Positions 41,943 through 50,024 of a stretch of DNA of 60,323 nucleotides are shown here, piece by piece. The translations under genes and the position numbers were made by a program. The DNA is from CAYQQK01 sp964420065 (lineage in GTDB: Bacteria > Bacillota > Dethiobacteria > DTU022). The first letter of the stretch is position 1; each line of letters opens with the position of its first letter. Location: positions 1-60,323 of the forward strand of contig CAYQQK010000010.1 of the NCBI GenBank assembly GCA_964420065.1, written 5' to 3'. Below the pieces are notes generated by a model, which made no database searches, had not been told where the DNA came from, and saw only the letters and a list, made by a program, of their open reading frames with translations.

Positions 41943-43083
41943 CTTTCGTCTCCTCTCCATCCTCTGCTGAAAACAGCCGCAATTCCGGCGTGGCAGGAAC
42001 AACCGGTTCTTCTTCTTCCGAATGCAATCCCAAAGAAGTAAACCTTTCCTGGGCAATCTGGGTTTCACTTGAAATATCGATCTTCCAGCCGGTCAGTTTC
42101 GCTGCCAGGCGGGCATTTTGCCCTTCCTTGCCTATGGCCAGTGAAAGCTGCCGATCCGGAACGATAACAGTGGCCATTCGCGGCTCCTGGCTCAATTCGA
42201 CGGCCACAACCTTGGCCGGACTGAGAGCATTGGCAATGTATTCTTCCGGATCCAGGCTCCACTTGATCACATCGATCTTTTCACCGCGCAACTCCTCGCT
42301 GATCGCCTGGACCCGCGTCCCCCGAGGACCGACACACGATCCGACCGGATCAACGTCCTGGTTATTGGACCATACTGCAATCTTGGAGCGATAGCCTGCT
42401 TCGCGGGCCACCGCCTTGATCTCAACCACACCGTCAAAAATCTCCGGCACTTCCAGTTCAAAAAGACGTTTCAGCAATCCCGGGTGAGAACGGGAAAGAA
42501 TGATCTGGGGTCCTTTGGTCGTTTTGCGCACCTCGACAATAAAGACCTTGAGACGATCGTTCTGGCGTAATCGCTCACCGACGATCTGTTCCTCCGGCGG
42601 CAGAATGGCCTCTGTTTTGGCGAGATCGAAAACGACATTGCGCTGTTCGAAACGCCGGATGGTTCCGGTCACAATATCCTCAACCCGATCGATATAACGA
42701 TCGTAAATCATTTCACGCTCCGCCTCGCGAATGCGCTGGATGACAACCTGTTTCGCGGTTTGGGCGGCAATACGGCCAAATTCCTTGGGGGTAACTTCCA
42801 TTTCGATGATCTCGCCGACCTGACATCGGGGATTATAAATACGAGCCTCGGCCAACGTCACTTCCTGATGCGGATCTTCCACCTCTTCGACAATCGTCAG
42901 CCGGGTCAATACCCGGATGCGGGCGGTTTCCCGGTCAATTTTCACCTCAACATTGGCGGTCGAATTGAAGTTGCGCTTGTAGGCCGAAACCAGGGCCATT
43001 TCGATCGCCCCGAAAAGGATATCTTTACCGATGCCTCTTTCTCTTTCAATTTGGTTCAAGGCATCAAAAAAATCGGTATTCAC
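41935..43083 (-). CDS. nusA: Transcription termination/antitermination protein NusA
   Basis: RNA-polymerase-binding factor that modulates pausing and termination (382 residues, the usual Firmicutes length without the C-terminal acidic repeats of Proteobacteria). It has an N-terminal polymerase-binding domain (about 1-125), an S1 domain (about 135-200) and two KH domains (about 205-345, with VGPRGTRVQAI and AIGKEGQNARLAAKL). The start is GTG with AAGGAAGG upstream, right after rimP. A terminator-like hairpin lies in the leader of this operon. Confidence 0.96.
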   Translation of the reverse strand: MNTDFFDALNQIERERGIGKDILFGAIEMALVSAYKRNFNSTANVEVKIDRETARIRVLTRLTIVEEVEDPHQEVTLAEARIYNPRCQVGEIIEMEVTPKEFGRIAAQTAKQVVIQRIREAEREMIYDRYIDRVEDIVTGTIRRFEQRNVVFDLAKTEAILPPEEQIVGERLRQNDRLKVFIVEVRKTTKGPQIILSRSHPGLLKRLFELEVPEIFDGVVEIKAVAREAGYRSKIAVWSNNQDVDPVGSCVGPRGTRVQAISEELRGEKIDVIKWSLDPEEYIANALSPAKVVAVELSQEPRMATVIVPDRQLSLAIGKEGQNARLAAKLTGWKIDISSETQIAQERFTSLGLHSEEEEPVVPATPELRLFSAEDGEETKVD

Positions 43084-43086
43084 GGT

Positions 43087-43593
43087 TTACAGCCTTCCTT
43101 TCGACTTTCTTTTTCCCGGCGGTCGTCCGGCGGCAGGACGATACCAGAGATGAGCCCGGCTAATTTGTTCCAAGGAAAATGCTGCCGTCTCTCCATCCTC
43201 CAGATCCAACAAAACCGTCCCGTTCCGTGTTCCCCGGAGTACGCCCCGCAATTTTTGACGGCCTTCTTCCGGATCATCGAGGTAAACTATTGCAGCCTCT
43301 CCGCAGAAGCGCTGATAATCCTCCAGTTTATACAGTGGGCGTTCAATCCCGGGCGTCGATACTTCAAGAACATAATGATGGGGGATCGGATCATATGCAT
43401 CAAGCAGGGAAGATACTTCCCGGCTTGCCTTTTCACAGTCACCGAGTGTAGCCCCGCCGGGTTTATCGATATAAAGGCAAAGACGCCCTTTTGGGCCGGA
43501 TCTGTACTTTAGATCCACCAGATCCAGGGACAGCCCCGCCAACAGGGGCTCGATCAACCCTTTCAATGTTGTATCGATCTTGTTCTTACTCAT
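43087..43593 (-). CDS. rimP: Ribosome maturation factor RimP
   Basis: 30S assembly factor of 168 residues. Typical stretches are LDLVDLKYRSGPKGRLCLYIDKPGG (split across about 23-47), LEVSTPGIERPL near 75 and the C-terminal SH3-like barrel. An Arg/Lys/Pro-rich tail ends the protein. The ATG has GGATTGGTGG, a weak SD. It is the first gene of the rimP-nusA-ylxR-infB-rbfA-nrnA-truB-ribF unit, with its promoter at 43689-43717. Confidence 0.94.
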   Translation of the reverse strand: MSKNKIDTTLKGLIEPLLAGLSLDLVDLKYRSGPKGRLCLYIDKPGGATLGDCEKASREVSSLLDAYDPIPHHYVLEVSTPGIERPLYKLEDYQRFCGEAAIVYLDDPEEGRQKLRGVLRGTRNGTVLLDLEDGETAAFSLEQISRAHLWYRPAAGRPPGKRKSKGRL

Positions 43594-43636
43594 GCCACCA
43601 ATCCCTTGATCGGAAGATTTTTGTGCGCATTAACAG

Positions 43637-43656
43637 AAAAAAGTGGGAACCCCCAC
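43637..43656 (-). terminator. Attenuator-like hairpin in the rimP leader
   Basis: On the minus strand GTGGG and CCCAC form a 5-bp core stem around GGTT, extendable by G-U and A-U pairs, followed by six T (complement of 43637-43642). It lies downstream of the rimP promoter and about 45 bases before the rimP ATG. Confidence 0.6.
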
Positions 43657-43688
43657 CCTTCACCGGACATACCCTCCACTTCGACTTC

Positions 43689-43717
43689 AATCTATCACAT
43701 TCACGGCACAAATGCAA
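43689..43717 (-). promoter_or_regulatory. Promoter for the rimP-nusA-infB operon
   Basis: On the minus strand, TTGCAT (43717-43712) and TAGATT (43694-43689) are 17 bases apart. The predicted start near 43683 puts the hairpin at 43637-43656 inside the leader. Confidence 0.6.
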
Positions 43718-43739
43718 GGAAAAGGAACCGGTTTGCAGG

Positions 43740-43771
43740 CAAGCCCGCTCCCATGAGCGGAGCCGGGCTTG
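43740..43771 (-). terminator. Hairpin after the glycosyltransferase gene
   Basis: AAGCCCG (43741-43747) pairs with CGGGCTT (43764-43770), with an inner CTCC/GGAG or CGCTC/GAGCG pairing. It starts seven bases after the stop of the glycosyltransferase gene on the minus strand. No T tract follows, so it may be a weak or factor-assisted terminator. Confidence 0.5.
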
Positions 43772-43777
43772 ACCGGT

Positions 43778-44470
43778 TTATTTTGGATCGAAATGAAGCC
43801 AAGCGACATAGCGGATAATTTCCCAGTACATTTTCAGCCGTGCTGCCATGCCCCTTCTGAACCCCAATTTTTCTTCCTTCATCAGGTGCGATAAAACCGG
43901 CAGGTACACTGTTTCTACTTGAATTTTATTTGCCTCAACACAACGATGCAGGGCTACTTCCAGGCCAAAGCGGGTAATGTCAAGGCCGGAAATCCCCTCC
44001 AGTATGTCCCGGCGCAGAACGCGTTGCCCGGACAGGAAAGGGGCCATTTTTTGAGCCAGGTCCGTCGCGACCCGGCCCCGGTCAAAAAGACCGATCGTCA
44101 TGGCGGCTCGCCCTTTCATGACCGGTTCAAGCAGGGCGCATATATGTGCGGGAGCCAGACCGATCAAATCGGCATCCAACAGTAAAAGCACCTGCGCTCC
44201 GGTATATTCCAGACCGGCCATGATTGCCCCGCCTTTGCCCCGATTTTCCGGTAGTTCCACCAACTCAACCCCATTAAAACGCCGGGCTTTTTCAACGGTT
44301 GCATCGGTGGAACCATCGCTGACGACAATGATCTGGTTTATCCCGGGACAACGCCGGAGTACATCCAGGATCGGGGCGATGGTTTTAGCTTCGTTATAGG
44401 CAGGCACAATGGCAGCAACCTGTACAGTAATAATTTTCTCCTCCAGGTGCCTTTTCCGTCCCTGAAACAA
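43778..44470 (-). CDS. Family 2 glycosyltransferase
   Basis: Soluble GT-A fold glycosyltransferase of about 217-230 residues. It has VAAIVPAYNEAKTIAPILD at the N-terminus, SDGSTDAT, and LLLLDADLIG as the DxD metal site near residue 100. The tail is basic with aromatic residues and may touch the membrane. The start is unclear. A TTG at 44470 has no SD, whereas GGAGGAG sits just before an in-frame ATT (about 44431), suggesting a rare AUU start. It lies downstream of ispG, where proS/polC would be in Bacillus. The acceptor is unknown. Confidence 0.8.
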   Translation of the reverse strand: MFQGRKRHLEEKIITVQVAAIVPAYNEAKTIAPILDVLRRCPGINQIIVVSDGSTDATVEKARRFNGVELVELPENRGKGGAIMAGLEYTGAQVLLLLDADLIGLAPAHICALLEPVMKGRAAMTIGLFDRGRVATDLAQKMAPFLSGQRVLRRDILEGISGLDITRFGLEVALHRCVEANKIQVETVYLPVLSHLMKEEKLGFRRGMAARLKMYWEIIRYVAWLHFDPK

Positions 44471-44529
44471 ACCGGCGGGATATGCCTGGTTATTTAATAG
44501 ATTACCGTATTCTTAAAATAAAATCCGAT

Positions 44530-45585
44530 TTATCCCCCGGGCCAATGTTCCAGTTCTTTCCGGAGCGTTTCCAGGGCTTGATCGGGTTCCACTGCGCGTA
44601 CGATCCGGCCATAACGAAAAAGGTAAGTTTTGTTCCTACCCCCGGCGATTCCAAGATCCGCCTCCCGCGCCTCGCCGGGGCCGTTGACGGCGCAACCCAT
44701 GACCGCTACCTTGAGCGGCAGATTGTACTCCTCCAGAAGGGCCGCCACCTTTTCTGCCAGTGGAATTAGATCAAATTCGCAACGGCCGCAAGTGGGACAA
44801 GAAATCAGTTCCGGTCCAAAACGACGTATCTCTAGAGCCTGAAGGATGCGCCGAGCCACCCTTACTTCAGCCAGAGGGTCGGCGGTCAGAGAAACGCGCA
44901 CAGTATCCCCAATGCCTTCGCCCAGAAGCGCCCCCAATCCAACCGCTGACTTGATCATTCCCATTTCTCCCGGACCGGCTTCGGTTATACCAAGATGTAA
45001 CGGATATTCCGTTTCCGGTGCAATCAGGCGGTACGCGGCAATCGTCGTGGGCGCCGAAGCCGCTTTAAGTGAAAGAACAACCGCGTTAAACCCGGTTCCT
45101 TCCAGCCAGCGCAAGTAGCCCAGAACCGACTCGACCAGCGCTTCCGGAACAGCCCCTCCGTAACGATGTTGGAGTGATCTTTCAAGTGAACCGGCGTTGA
45201 CACCGATGCGCAGGGCCGAACCGGTGGCGATCGCCCGTTCCACGATACGTAGAAGATGATCACGACCGCCAATGTTTCCCGGGTTGATCCGGACCTTGGC
45301 CACACCGGCCTCAAGGGCAAGCAGAGCGAGACGGTAGTCAAAATGGATGTCGGCGATCAGGGGTACCGGGCTTGAGTGGACCAGTTCCGGCAAAACCCGT
45401 GCGGCCGCTTCATCAGGAACAGCTACCCGGACCAGTTCGCATCCCGCCTCGGCAAGGCGCCGGATCTGGTTGCGGGTTGCAACCACGCCGGCTGTATCGG
45501 TGGTAGTCATGGACTGGATCGCCACCGGATGATCGCCGCCGACGGTAACCGTGCCGATGTTTACTTCCCGGGAGAGACGCCTCAC
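44530..45585 (-). CDS. ispG: (E)-4-hydroxy-3-methylbut-2-enyl-diphosphate synthase
   Basis: Penultimate [4Fe-4S] enzyme of the MEP isoprenoid pathway (351 residues). The cluster Cys are in CPTCGRC near residue 268 and in MGCAVNGPGEA near 306; the N-terminal barrel begins with the SREVNIGTVTVGGDHPVAIQ region. It overlaps rseP by four bases. With dxr, cdsA and uppS nearby, the cluster makes isoprenoid precursors and lipid carrier for the cell envelope. Confidence 0.96.
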   Translation of the reverse strand: MRRLSREVNIGTVTVGGDHPVAIQSMTTTDTAGVVATRNQIRRLAEAGCELVRVAVPDEAAARVLPELVHSSPVPLIADIHFDYRLALLALEAGVAKVRINPGNIGGRDHLLRIVERAIATGSALRIGVNAGSLERSLQHRYGGAVPEALVESVLGYLRWLEGTGFNAVVLSLKAASAPTTIAAYRLIAPETEYPLHLGITEAGPGEMGMIKSAVGLGALLGEGIGDTVRVSLTADPLAEVRVARRILQALEIRRFGPELISCPTCGRCEFDLIPLAEKVAALLEEYNLPLKVAVMGCAVNGPGEAREADLGIAGGRNKTYLFRYGRIVRAVEPDQALETLRKELEHWPGG

Positions 45586-46619
45586 CGTGGGATCAGCTCC
45601 CCCCGGATCAGATCGTGGTAGGTAACAAATATAATGAACAGGAGCAGCAAAGCAAAACCGATGAAGTGAATGAAACCTTCTTTTTCTGGGTCCAGGGGTT
45701 TCCCTCTGACGCCTTCGATCACCAGAAACAAAACCCGCCCCCCGTCAAGCGCCGGGATCGGTAACAGGTTAATCAAACCCAGGCTGACACTGATCACTGC
45801 GGACAGCCAGAGCAAATTGACAAAACCGGTCGAAGCCACTTCACCAACAATCATGATGATACCCACCGGCCCGGTCACCTCCAGCGGCACCCGGCCGGTA
45901 ACCGTCTGGGCCAGGGATCCGATCAGCGAACCAAGACGGGAAAAACTTTCAGCAAGGGATCCGGCCAGGTCAAAAAAACGGTAAAGCGGTGTAATGCCGA
46001 TGATACCTCGCCCGGTCTGGGGGACAGGCTCCGGCACGACCCGCAACTCTTTTATTTCCCCATCCCGTTTCACCATCACGCCAATCTCTTTGCCGGGGTG
46101 AAACGCGATCCTCTGCGTCACCTCCTCCCAATCACGAACCTGTTCGCCTTCAATGGTCAGGATTATGTCACCGGGCTGAAACCCGGCCGCGGCAGCGGGC
46201 AGGTCGGGCGAAACGGCACCAAGTATGGCCGGCTCGGTGACCGGAATTCCCACCAGGAAGAAAAATATAATGAAAAAAAGAAAAATCGCCAGAACCAGGT
46301 TCATCAACGGTCCGGCCAGCAACACCGAAGCCCGTTGCAACAGCCCTTTTTGGACAAAACTGTCGGCGGCGCTGCCATCTTCCGGATTTTCCCCAAGCAT
46401 ACGGCAGAATCCCCCCAGGGGGAAAAGCCGCAGCGAGTAGCGGGTTTTGCTTTTCCGGCTTTGCCACCCGAGCAAGCGGGGTCCAAAACCGATTGCCAGT
46501 TCGAGTACCCGGATCCCATTTGCCCGGGCAGCCAAAAAATGCCCGACTTCATGGACCATGATCAACAGGCCGAAAACAAAAATAGAAGCAATTATCGTTT
46601 GCATTGGTTCTACCTGCAT
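45582..46619 (-). CDS. rseP: RseP/RasP family site-2 metalloprotease
   Basis: Intramembrane zinc protease (about 345 residues) that cuts anti-sigma factors and signal-peptide remnants. The zinc motif HEVGH is at residues 23-27 in the first helix. A PDZ domain (about 125-185) follows, and NLLPIPALDGGR near 290 supplies the Asp ligand. The ATG at 46619 has GGGGTG upstream; a second ATG at 46604 is also possible, while the frame remains open 37 codons further up. It lies 20 bases after dxr. Confidence 0.94.
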   Translation of the reverse strand: MQVEPMQTIIASIFVFGLLIMVHEVGHFLAARANGIRVLELAIGFGPRLLGWQSRKSKTRYSLRLFPLGGFCRMLGENPEDGSAADSFVQKGLLQRASVLLAGPLMNLVLAIFLFFIIFFFLVGIPVTEPAILGAVSPDLPAAAAGFQPGDIILTIEGEQVRDWEEVTQRIAFHPGKEIGVMVKRDGEIKELRVVPEPVPQTGRGIIGITPLYRFFDLAGSLAESFSRLGSLIGSLAQTVTGRVPLEVTGPVGIIMIVGEVASTGFVNLLWLSAVISVSLGLINLLPIPALDGGRVLFLVIEGVRGKPLDPEKEGFIHFIGFALLLLFIIFVTYHDLIRGELIPR

Positions 46620-46638
46620 TCCTTTCACCCCGTTTACT

Positions 46639-47799
46639 TCATGACGCGGCCAACCCTGCCGCCAGGGCATGGGCGCGGCGGCGAGCCCACCTGTCCGCGG
46701 CAACGATATCCGGGGTCTCCGGTTTTTCAACCGGTTTGTGTTCGGACAGGACCGTTTCGATCAGATATGGAATCGCAGAAAAGCGGATCCGGCCCTGCAG
46801 GAATTGTTCCACCGCGATTTCATTGGCAGCGTTCAAGCAGGCCGGAGCGGTACCGCCGGTGCGACCGGCGTGATAAGCCAGGCCCAGGCACGGAAAACGC
46901 TTCCGATCGGGCGCGCTAAAGGTCCAGCTCTGTCCGGCCAGTTTCAAACGCGGCCAACCGCCGTCCACCCGGCTGGGATGGGTGAGGGCGGACTGGATCG
47001 GCAGGCGCATATCAGGCGGTCCGGCCTGGGCCAGGAGTGAGCCGTCTTCAAATTCGACCAGTGAGTGAACACTGCTTTGAGGGTGAATCACCACATCAAT
47101 ACGGTCCAATTCCAGACCGAAAAGCCAACGCGCTTCCAGCACTTCAAACCCTTTATTCATCAGAGTCGCCGAGTCGACGCTTATTTTGGGGCCCATGTTC
47201 CAGTTGGGATGGTTCAAAGCTTCAACAGGGGTAACCGTGTCCATTTCTGCTGCAGGGCGGTTCCGGAAGGGCCCTCCCGAGGCGGTAAGAATAATACGCC
47301 GCACCTGCCGTTGATCCCGCCCCTCAAGACATTGCATGATCGCTGCATGTTCACTGTCTACCGGTAGGAGCTGGTGGCGGTCCCAGCCTCGACGAGCCAG
47401 CAGCTCGCCTCCCACCACCATTGATTCTTTATTGGCAAGGGCGATCCTTTTGCCTGATTCAAGGGCAGCCAGGGTTGGTTTGAAGCCGCTAAAACCGACC
47501 AGGGCCACCAAAACCAGGCCGGCTTCCGGCATGGTTGCAGCCTCAATTTGGCCGTCCTCACCTGCTGCGACGCGGCAGTCTGTCCCCCGCAAAAGTTCCC
47601 GCAAAGTGTCCGCGGCGGCGGGATCGCTCAAAACAGCCAGCTTGGGACGAAACCGGTGTACCTGTTCGGCCAAAAGGGCGGCATTTTGACGGGCGGTTAG
47701 GGCGACAACCCGGTACGCAGGACCGAGACGTTCGACTACCTCCAGAGCCTGACGGCCGATCGACCCGGTTGAGCCTAGAATAACAATTTCCTTGCTCAT
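46639..47799 (-). CDS. dxr: 1-deoxy-D-xylulose-5-phosphate reductoisomerase
   Basis: Commits deoxyxylulose phosphate to the MEP pathway (386 residues). It has the NADPH loop GSTGSIG at residues 9-15, ANKESMVVGG near 125, PVDSEHAAIMQCL near 148 and the flexible NHPNWNMGPKISVDSATLMNKG region (split over about 205-226). The ATG at 47799 has GGAGG upstream, inside the end of cdsA; the open frame upstream is the cdsA tail. Its products serve the uppS lipid-carrier branch in the same operon. Confidence 0.96.
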   Translation of the reverse strand: MSKEIVILGSTGSIGRQALEVVERLGPAYRVVALTARQNAALLAEQVHRFRPKLAVLSDPAAADTLRELLRGTDCRVAAGEDGQIEAATMPEAGLVLVALVGFSGFKPTLAALESGKRIALANKESMVVGGELLARRGWDRHQLLPVDSEHAAIMQCLEGRDQRQVRRIILTASGGPFRNRPAAEMDTVTPVEALNHPNWNMGPKISVDSATLMNKGFEVLEARWLFGLELDRIDVVIHPQSSVHSLVEFEDGSLLAQAGPPDMRLPIQSALTHPSRVDGGWPRLKLAGQSWTFSAPDRKRFPCLGLAYHAGRTGGTAPACLNAANEIAVEQFLQGRIRFSAIPYLIETVLSEHKPVEKPETPDIVAADRWARRRAHALAAGLAAS

Positions 47800-47800
47800 A

Positions 47801-48604
47801 TTAAAAACCTCCGTGGAACAAAAGAAAAAAATAATAAACAAAAGGTGCGGCGGCAAGCAAGCTATCAAAACGATCAAGAATACCACCATGTCCGGGAATC
47901 AGCTGCCCCGTATCCTTGACCCCGGATTGCCGTTTCAAGGCCGATTCAAGAAGATCCCCATATGTTGCACCGAGAGCGATCAGCAACCCCAATAAAGCCG
48001 CGCAAACCGGACCCAGGCCGGCCAACCCCCCGGGCAGCAAGAACGCCGCCGCGGTGGCGGCAACAGGCGTCCCGATGAAACCGGCCAAAAAGCCCTCAAC
48101 CGATTTATTCGGACTGATCCGGGAAACGAATTTACGGCGTCCCCATCGTACGCCGATACAAAAAGCCAGGATATCGTTTATCCAGACCCCGACCATAAAA
48201 ATAATAGTTAATAGCATACCCCCGGGAAGGGCCCGCATCAGGATCAGGTAGCTCCCGCAGCCTCCCAGGTAAATTATTCCCCATAGCACCAGGGCCGATT
48301 CTTTCAGGGTTGCAGTTTTCGGGCTTGACAACAGACGCGTAAACAACAAAAAAAACATCAGCAGCAACAAGGGGAAAAACAAACCGTCCAGACGAAAATG
48401 CGCAAGCAGCAGCAGCAAAAATACCCCGGCAATTCCACAGGCAGGGACATTTTCCATGCCCGTCCCGACCAGATGCAGGTATTCCCGCATACCCAACAAA
48501 ACTACCAAAAGCAGCAGTACCGTATAACAAACCCCGCCGGCATAAACCGCTGCCAGGATCAGGGGTACTCCCAGAACAACCGACAGGAGGCGCTTTTGCA
48601 ACAC
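47801..48604 (-). CDS. cdsA: Phosphatidate cytidylyltransferase
   Basis: Membrane enzyme (267 residues) that makes CDP-diacylglycerol for phospholipid synthesis. It has about eight hydrophobic helices, SRISPNKSVEGFLAGF near 175, and the signature near the C-terminus with DLLESALKRQSGVKDTG followed by PGHGGILDRFDSLL. The start is GTG at 48604 with GGGGAGGG upstream, 11 bases after the uppS stop; the upstream open frame overlaps uppS in another frame and is not coding. Confidence 0.95.
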   Translation of the reverse strand: MLQKRLLSVVLGVPLILAAVYAGGVCYTVLLLLVVLLGMREYLHLVGTGMENVPACGIAGVFLLLLLAHFRLDGLFFPLLLLMFFLLFTRLLSSPKTATLKESALVLWGIIYLGGCGSYLILMRALPGGMLLTIIFMVGVWINDILAFCIGVRWGRRKFVSRISPNKSVEGFLAGFIGTPVAATAAAFLLPGGLAGLGPVCAALLGLLIALGATYGDLLESALKRQSGVKDTGQLIPGHGGILDRFDSLLAAAPFVYYFFLLFHGGF

Positions 48605-48615
48605 CGGTCCCTCCC

Positions 48616-49347
48616 CTAAACCCGGCCAAAACGCCGCTCGCGGCTCTGGTATTCCCAAAGGGCCCGGAGCAGGTGGAGCCGGTTGAAATCCGGCCAGTAA
48701 ACCGGGGTAAAAACCAGTTCGCTGTAAGCCAGTTGCCATAGTAAAAAATTGCTGAGCCGATGCTCTCCGCCGGTGCGAATAAGAAGATCCGGGTCCGGCA
48801 ACCCGGCCGTGTACAGATAACGGGAAAATATTTCTTCTGAAATAACTTTGGGCGCCTTCCCTTGCCGTGCCTCTTCCACCAGACGACAAGCGGCCTGCAT
48901 GATCTCCTGGCGCGAACCATAGTTGATCGCAATATTCAAGATCATGCCGCTGTTGGCGCGGGTGGCTGCGATCCCCTGCTCCACGGTGCGAAAAACGGGA
49001 GCAGGCAGCCCTTCCAGATCGCCGGCAAACTTAATCCGGATATTGTTTCGATTCAGTTCCGGCAACTCCTGCTGCAGGTACTGCTCGGGCAGACTCATCA
49101 GAAAGTTGATTTCCTGGATCGGTCTGTTCCAGTTTTCAGTAGAAAATGCAAAAAGAGTCAGGCATTGCAGTCCCAAGTAGTGGCTGTAACGGACTACTTC
49201 GCGCACGGTTTCTACCCCTTGCTTGTGACCGGCCGAACGGGGTAATCCTCTTTCACGGGCCCAACGTCCGTTTCCGTCCATGATCATCACCACGTGGGCC
49301 GGCAAACTCCCCCGGTCCAGGCAACGGAGCAGTTCCGCTTCTTGCAA
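48616..49347 (-). CDS. uppS: Undecaprenyl diphosphate synthase
   Basis: Cis-prenyltransferase (about 243 residues) that makes the C55 lipid carrier for cell-wall synthesis. MIMDGNGRWA carries the catalytic Asp at about residue 24. FAFSTENWNRP and the C-terminal PDLLIRTGGEHRLSNFLLWQ region (IRTGGE Mg site) are present. Start choice: TTG at 49347 with AAGGAG five bases upstream; GTG at 49362 with GGGAGGTG is a close alternative. The open frame continues to 49404 through a hairpin. uppP, which recycles the same carrier, is at 7.6 kb. Confidence 0.94.
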   Translation of the reverse strand: MQEAELLRCLDRGSLPAHVVMIMDGNGRWARERGLPRSAGHKQGVETVREVVRYSHYLGLQCLTLFAFSTENWNRPIQEINFLMSLPEQYLQQELPELNRNNIRIKFAGDLEGLPAPVFRTVEQGIAATRANSGMILNIAINYGSRQEIMQAACRLVEEARQGKAPKVISEEIFSRYLYTAGLPDPDLLIRTGGEHRLSNFLLWQLAYSELVFTPVYWPDFNRLHLLRALWEYQSRERRFGRV

Positions 49348-49390
49348 TTCCGCTCCTTCCACGCGCGCCGACACCTCCCGATAGTTACAA

Positions 49391-49450
49391 CGGCTCTCCC
49401 GCACCGGGAGAGCCGTCCGAACCGGCGCCCGCTGCCCGCGAGCGGACGCC
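49391..49450 (-). other. Two GC-rich hairpins between frr and uppS
   Basis: CGGCTCTCCCG (49391-49401) pairs perfectly with CGGGAGAGCCG (49405-49415). A second hairpin pairs GGCG-CCGCT (49424-49433) with AGCGG-CGCC (49441-49450), with one mismatch. No T tract follows either. They lie upstream of uppS and may protect or process the mRNA. Confidence 0.55.
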
Positions 49451-49466
49451 GCACCGGTAACTCCGT

Positions 49467-50024
49467 TTAAACTTCCATGATCTCTTTTTCTTTCAGTAGC
49501 AGCACCTCATCGACCGCTTTGATCTTGGCGTCCGTTAATTCCTGAATCTCCGTCTGGGCCCGCCGGCGATCATCTTCTGAAATGCTGCTCTCCTTTTCCA
49601 ATTTTTTAATCTCATCGTTGGCATCGCGACGCATATTCCGGATCGCCACCTTGCATTCCTCGGCCTTGCGACGAATCAGCCGGACCAGTTCCTGACGCCG
49701 TTCTTCCGTTAATTGCGGGATGGTAAGCCGGATCACGTTGCCGTCGTTAACGGGCGTCATACCTAGATCCGACTTCAAAATGGCTTTTTCCACATCCCCG
49801 ATGCTATGTTTATCCCAGGGCTGAATTACCAGCAAGCGCGGTTCTGGAACCGAAATACCGGCCAGTTGGTTTAATGGAGTAAGCGTTCCGTAATACTCCA
49901 CCTCAATCCGGTCAAGCAAGGCCGGTGTGGCCCTTCCGGCCCGCAGCCCGGTCAACTCGCGCTGATACGCAGCGATCGCCTTGTCCATCCGCTCATCGTT
50001 TTGCAAATAAATTTCCTCGATCAT
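49467..50024 (-). CDS. frr: Ribosome recycling factor
   Basis: Splits post-termination ribosomes together with EF-G (185 residues, full length). Typical stretches are AIAAYQRELTGLRAGRATPALLD (split over about 17-38), VEYYGTLTPLNQLAGISVPEPR and LTEERRQELVRLI. The ATG overlaps the pyrH stop by four bases (ATGA), indicating translational coupling. It is the last gene before the frr-uppS hairpins. Confidence 0.97.
   Translation of the reverse strand: MIEEIYLQNDERMDKAIAAYQRELTGLRAGRATPALLDRIEVEYYGTLTPLNQLAGISVPEPRLLVIQPWDKHSIGDVEKAILKSDLGMTPVNDGNVIRLTIPQLTEERRQELVRLIRRKAEECKVAIRNMRRDANDEIKKLEKESSISEDDRRRAQTEIQELTDAKIKAVDEVLLLKEKEIMEV

Noticed and set aside
43637..43665. Similarity of the CCCCCACC stretches at 7515, 30076 and 43650 as one repeat family
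   Set aside because: Only short C-rich cores are shared; flanks and hairpin arms differ, so a common repeat is not supported.
48132..48932. Long minus-strand open frame across uppS and cdsA (266 codons)
   Set aside because: Out-of-frame shadow of two strongly conserved genes in high-GC DNA.
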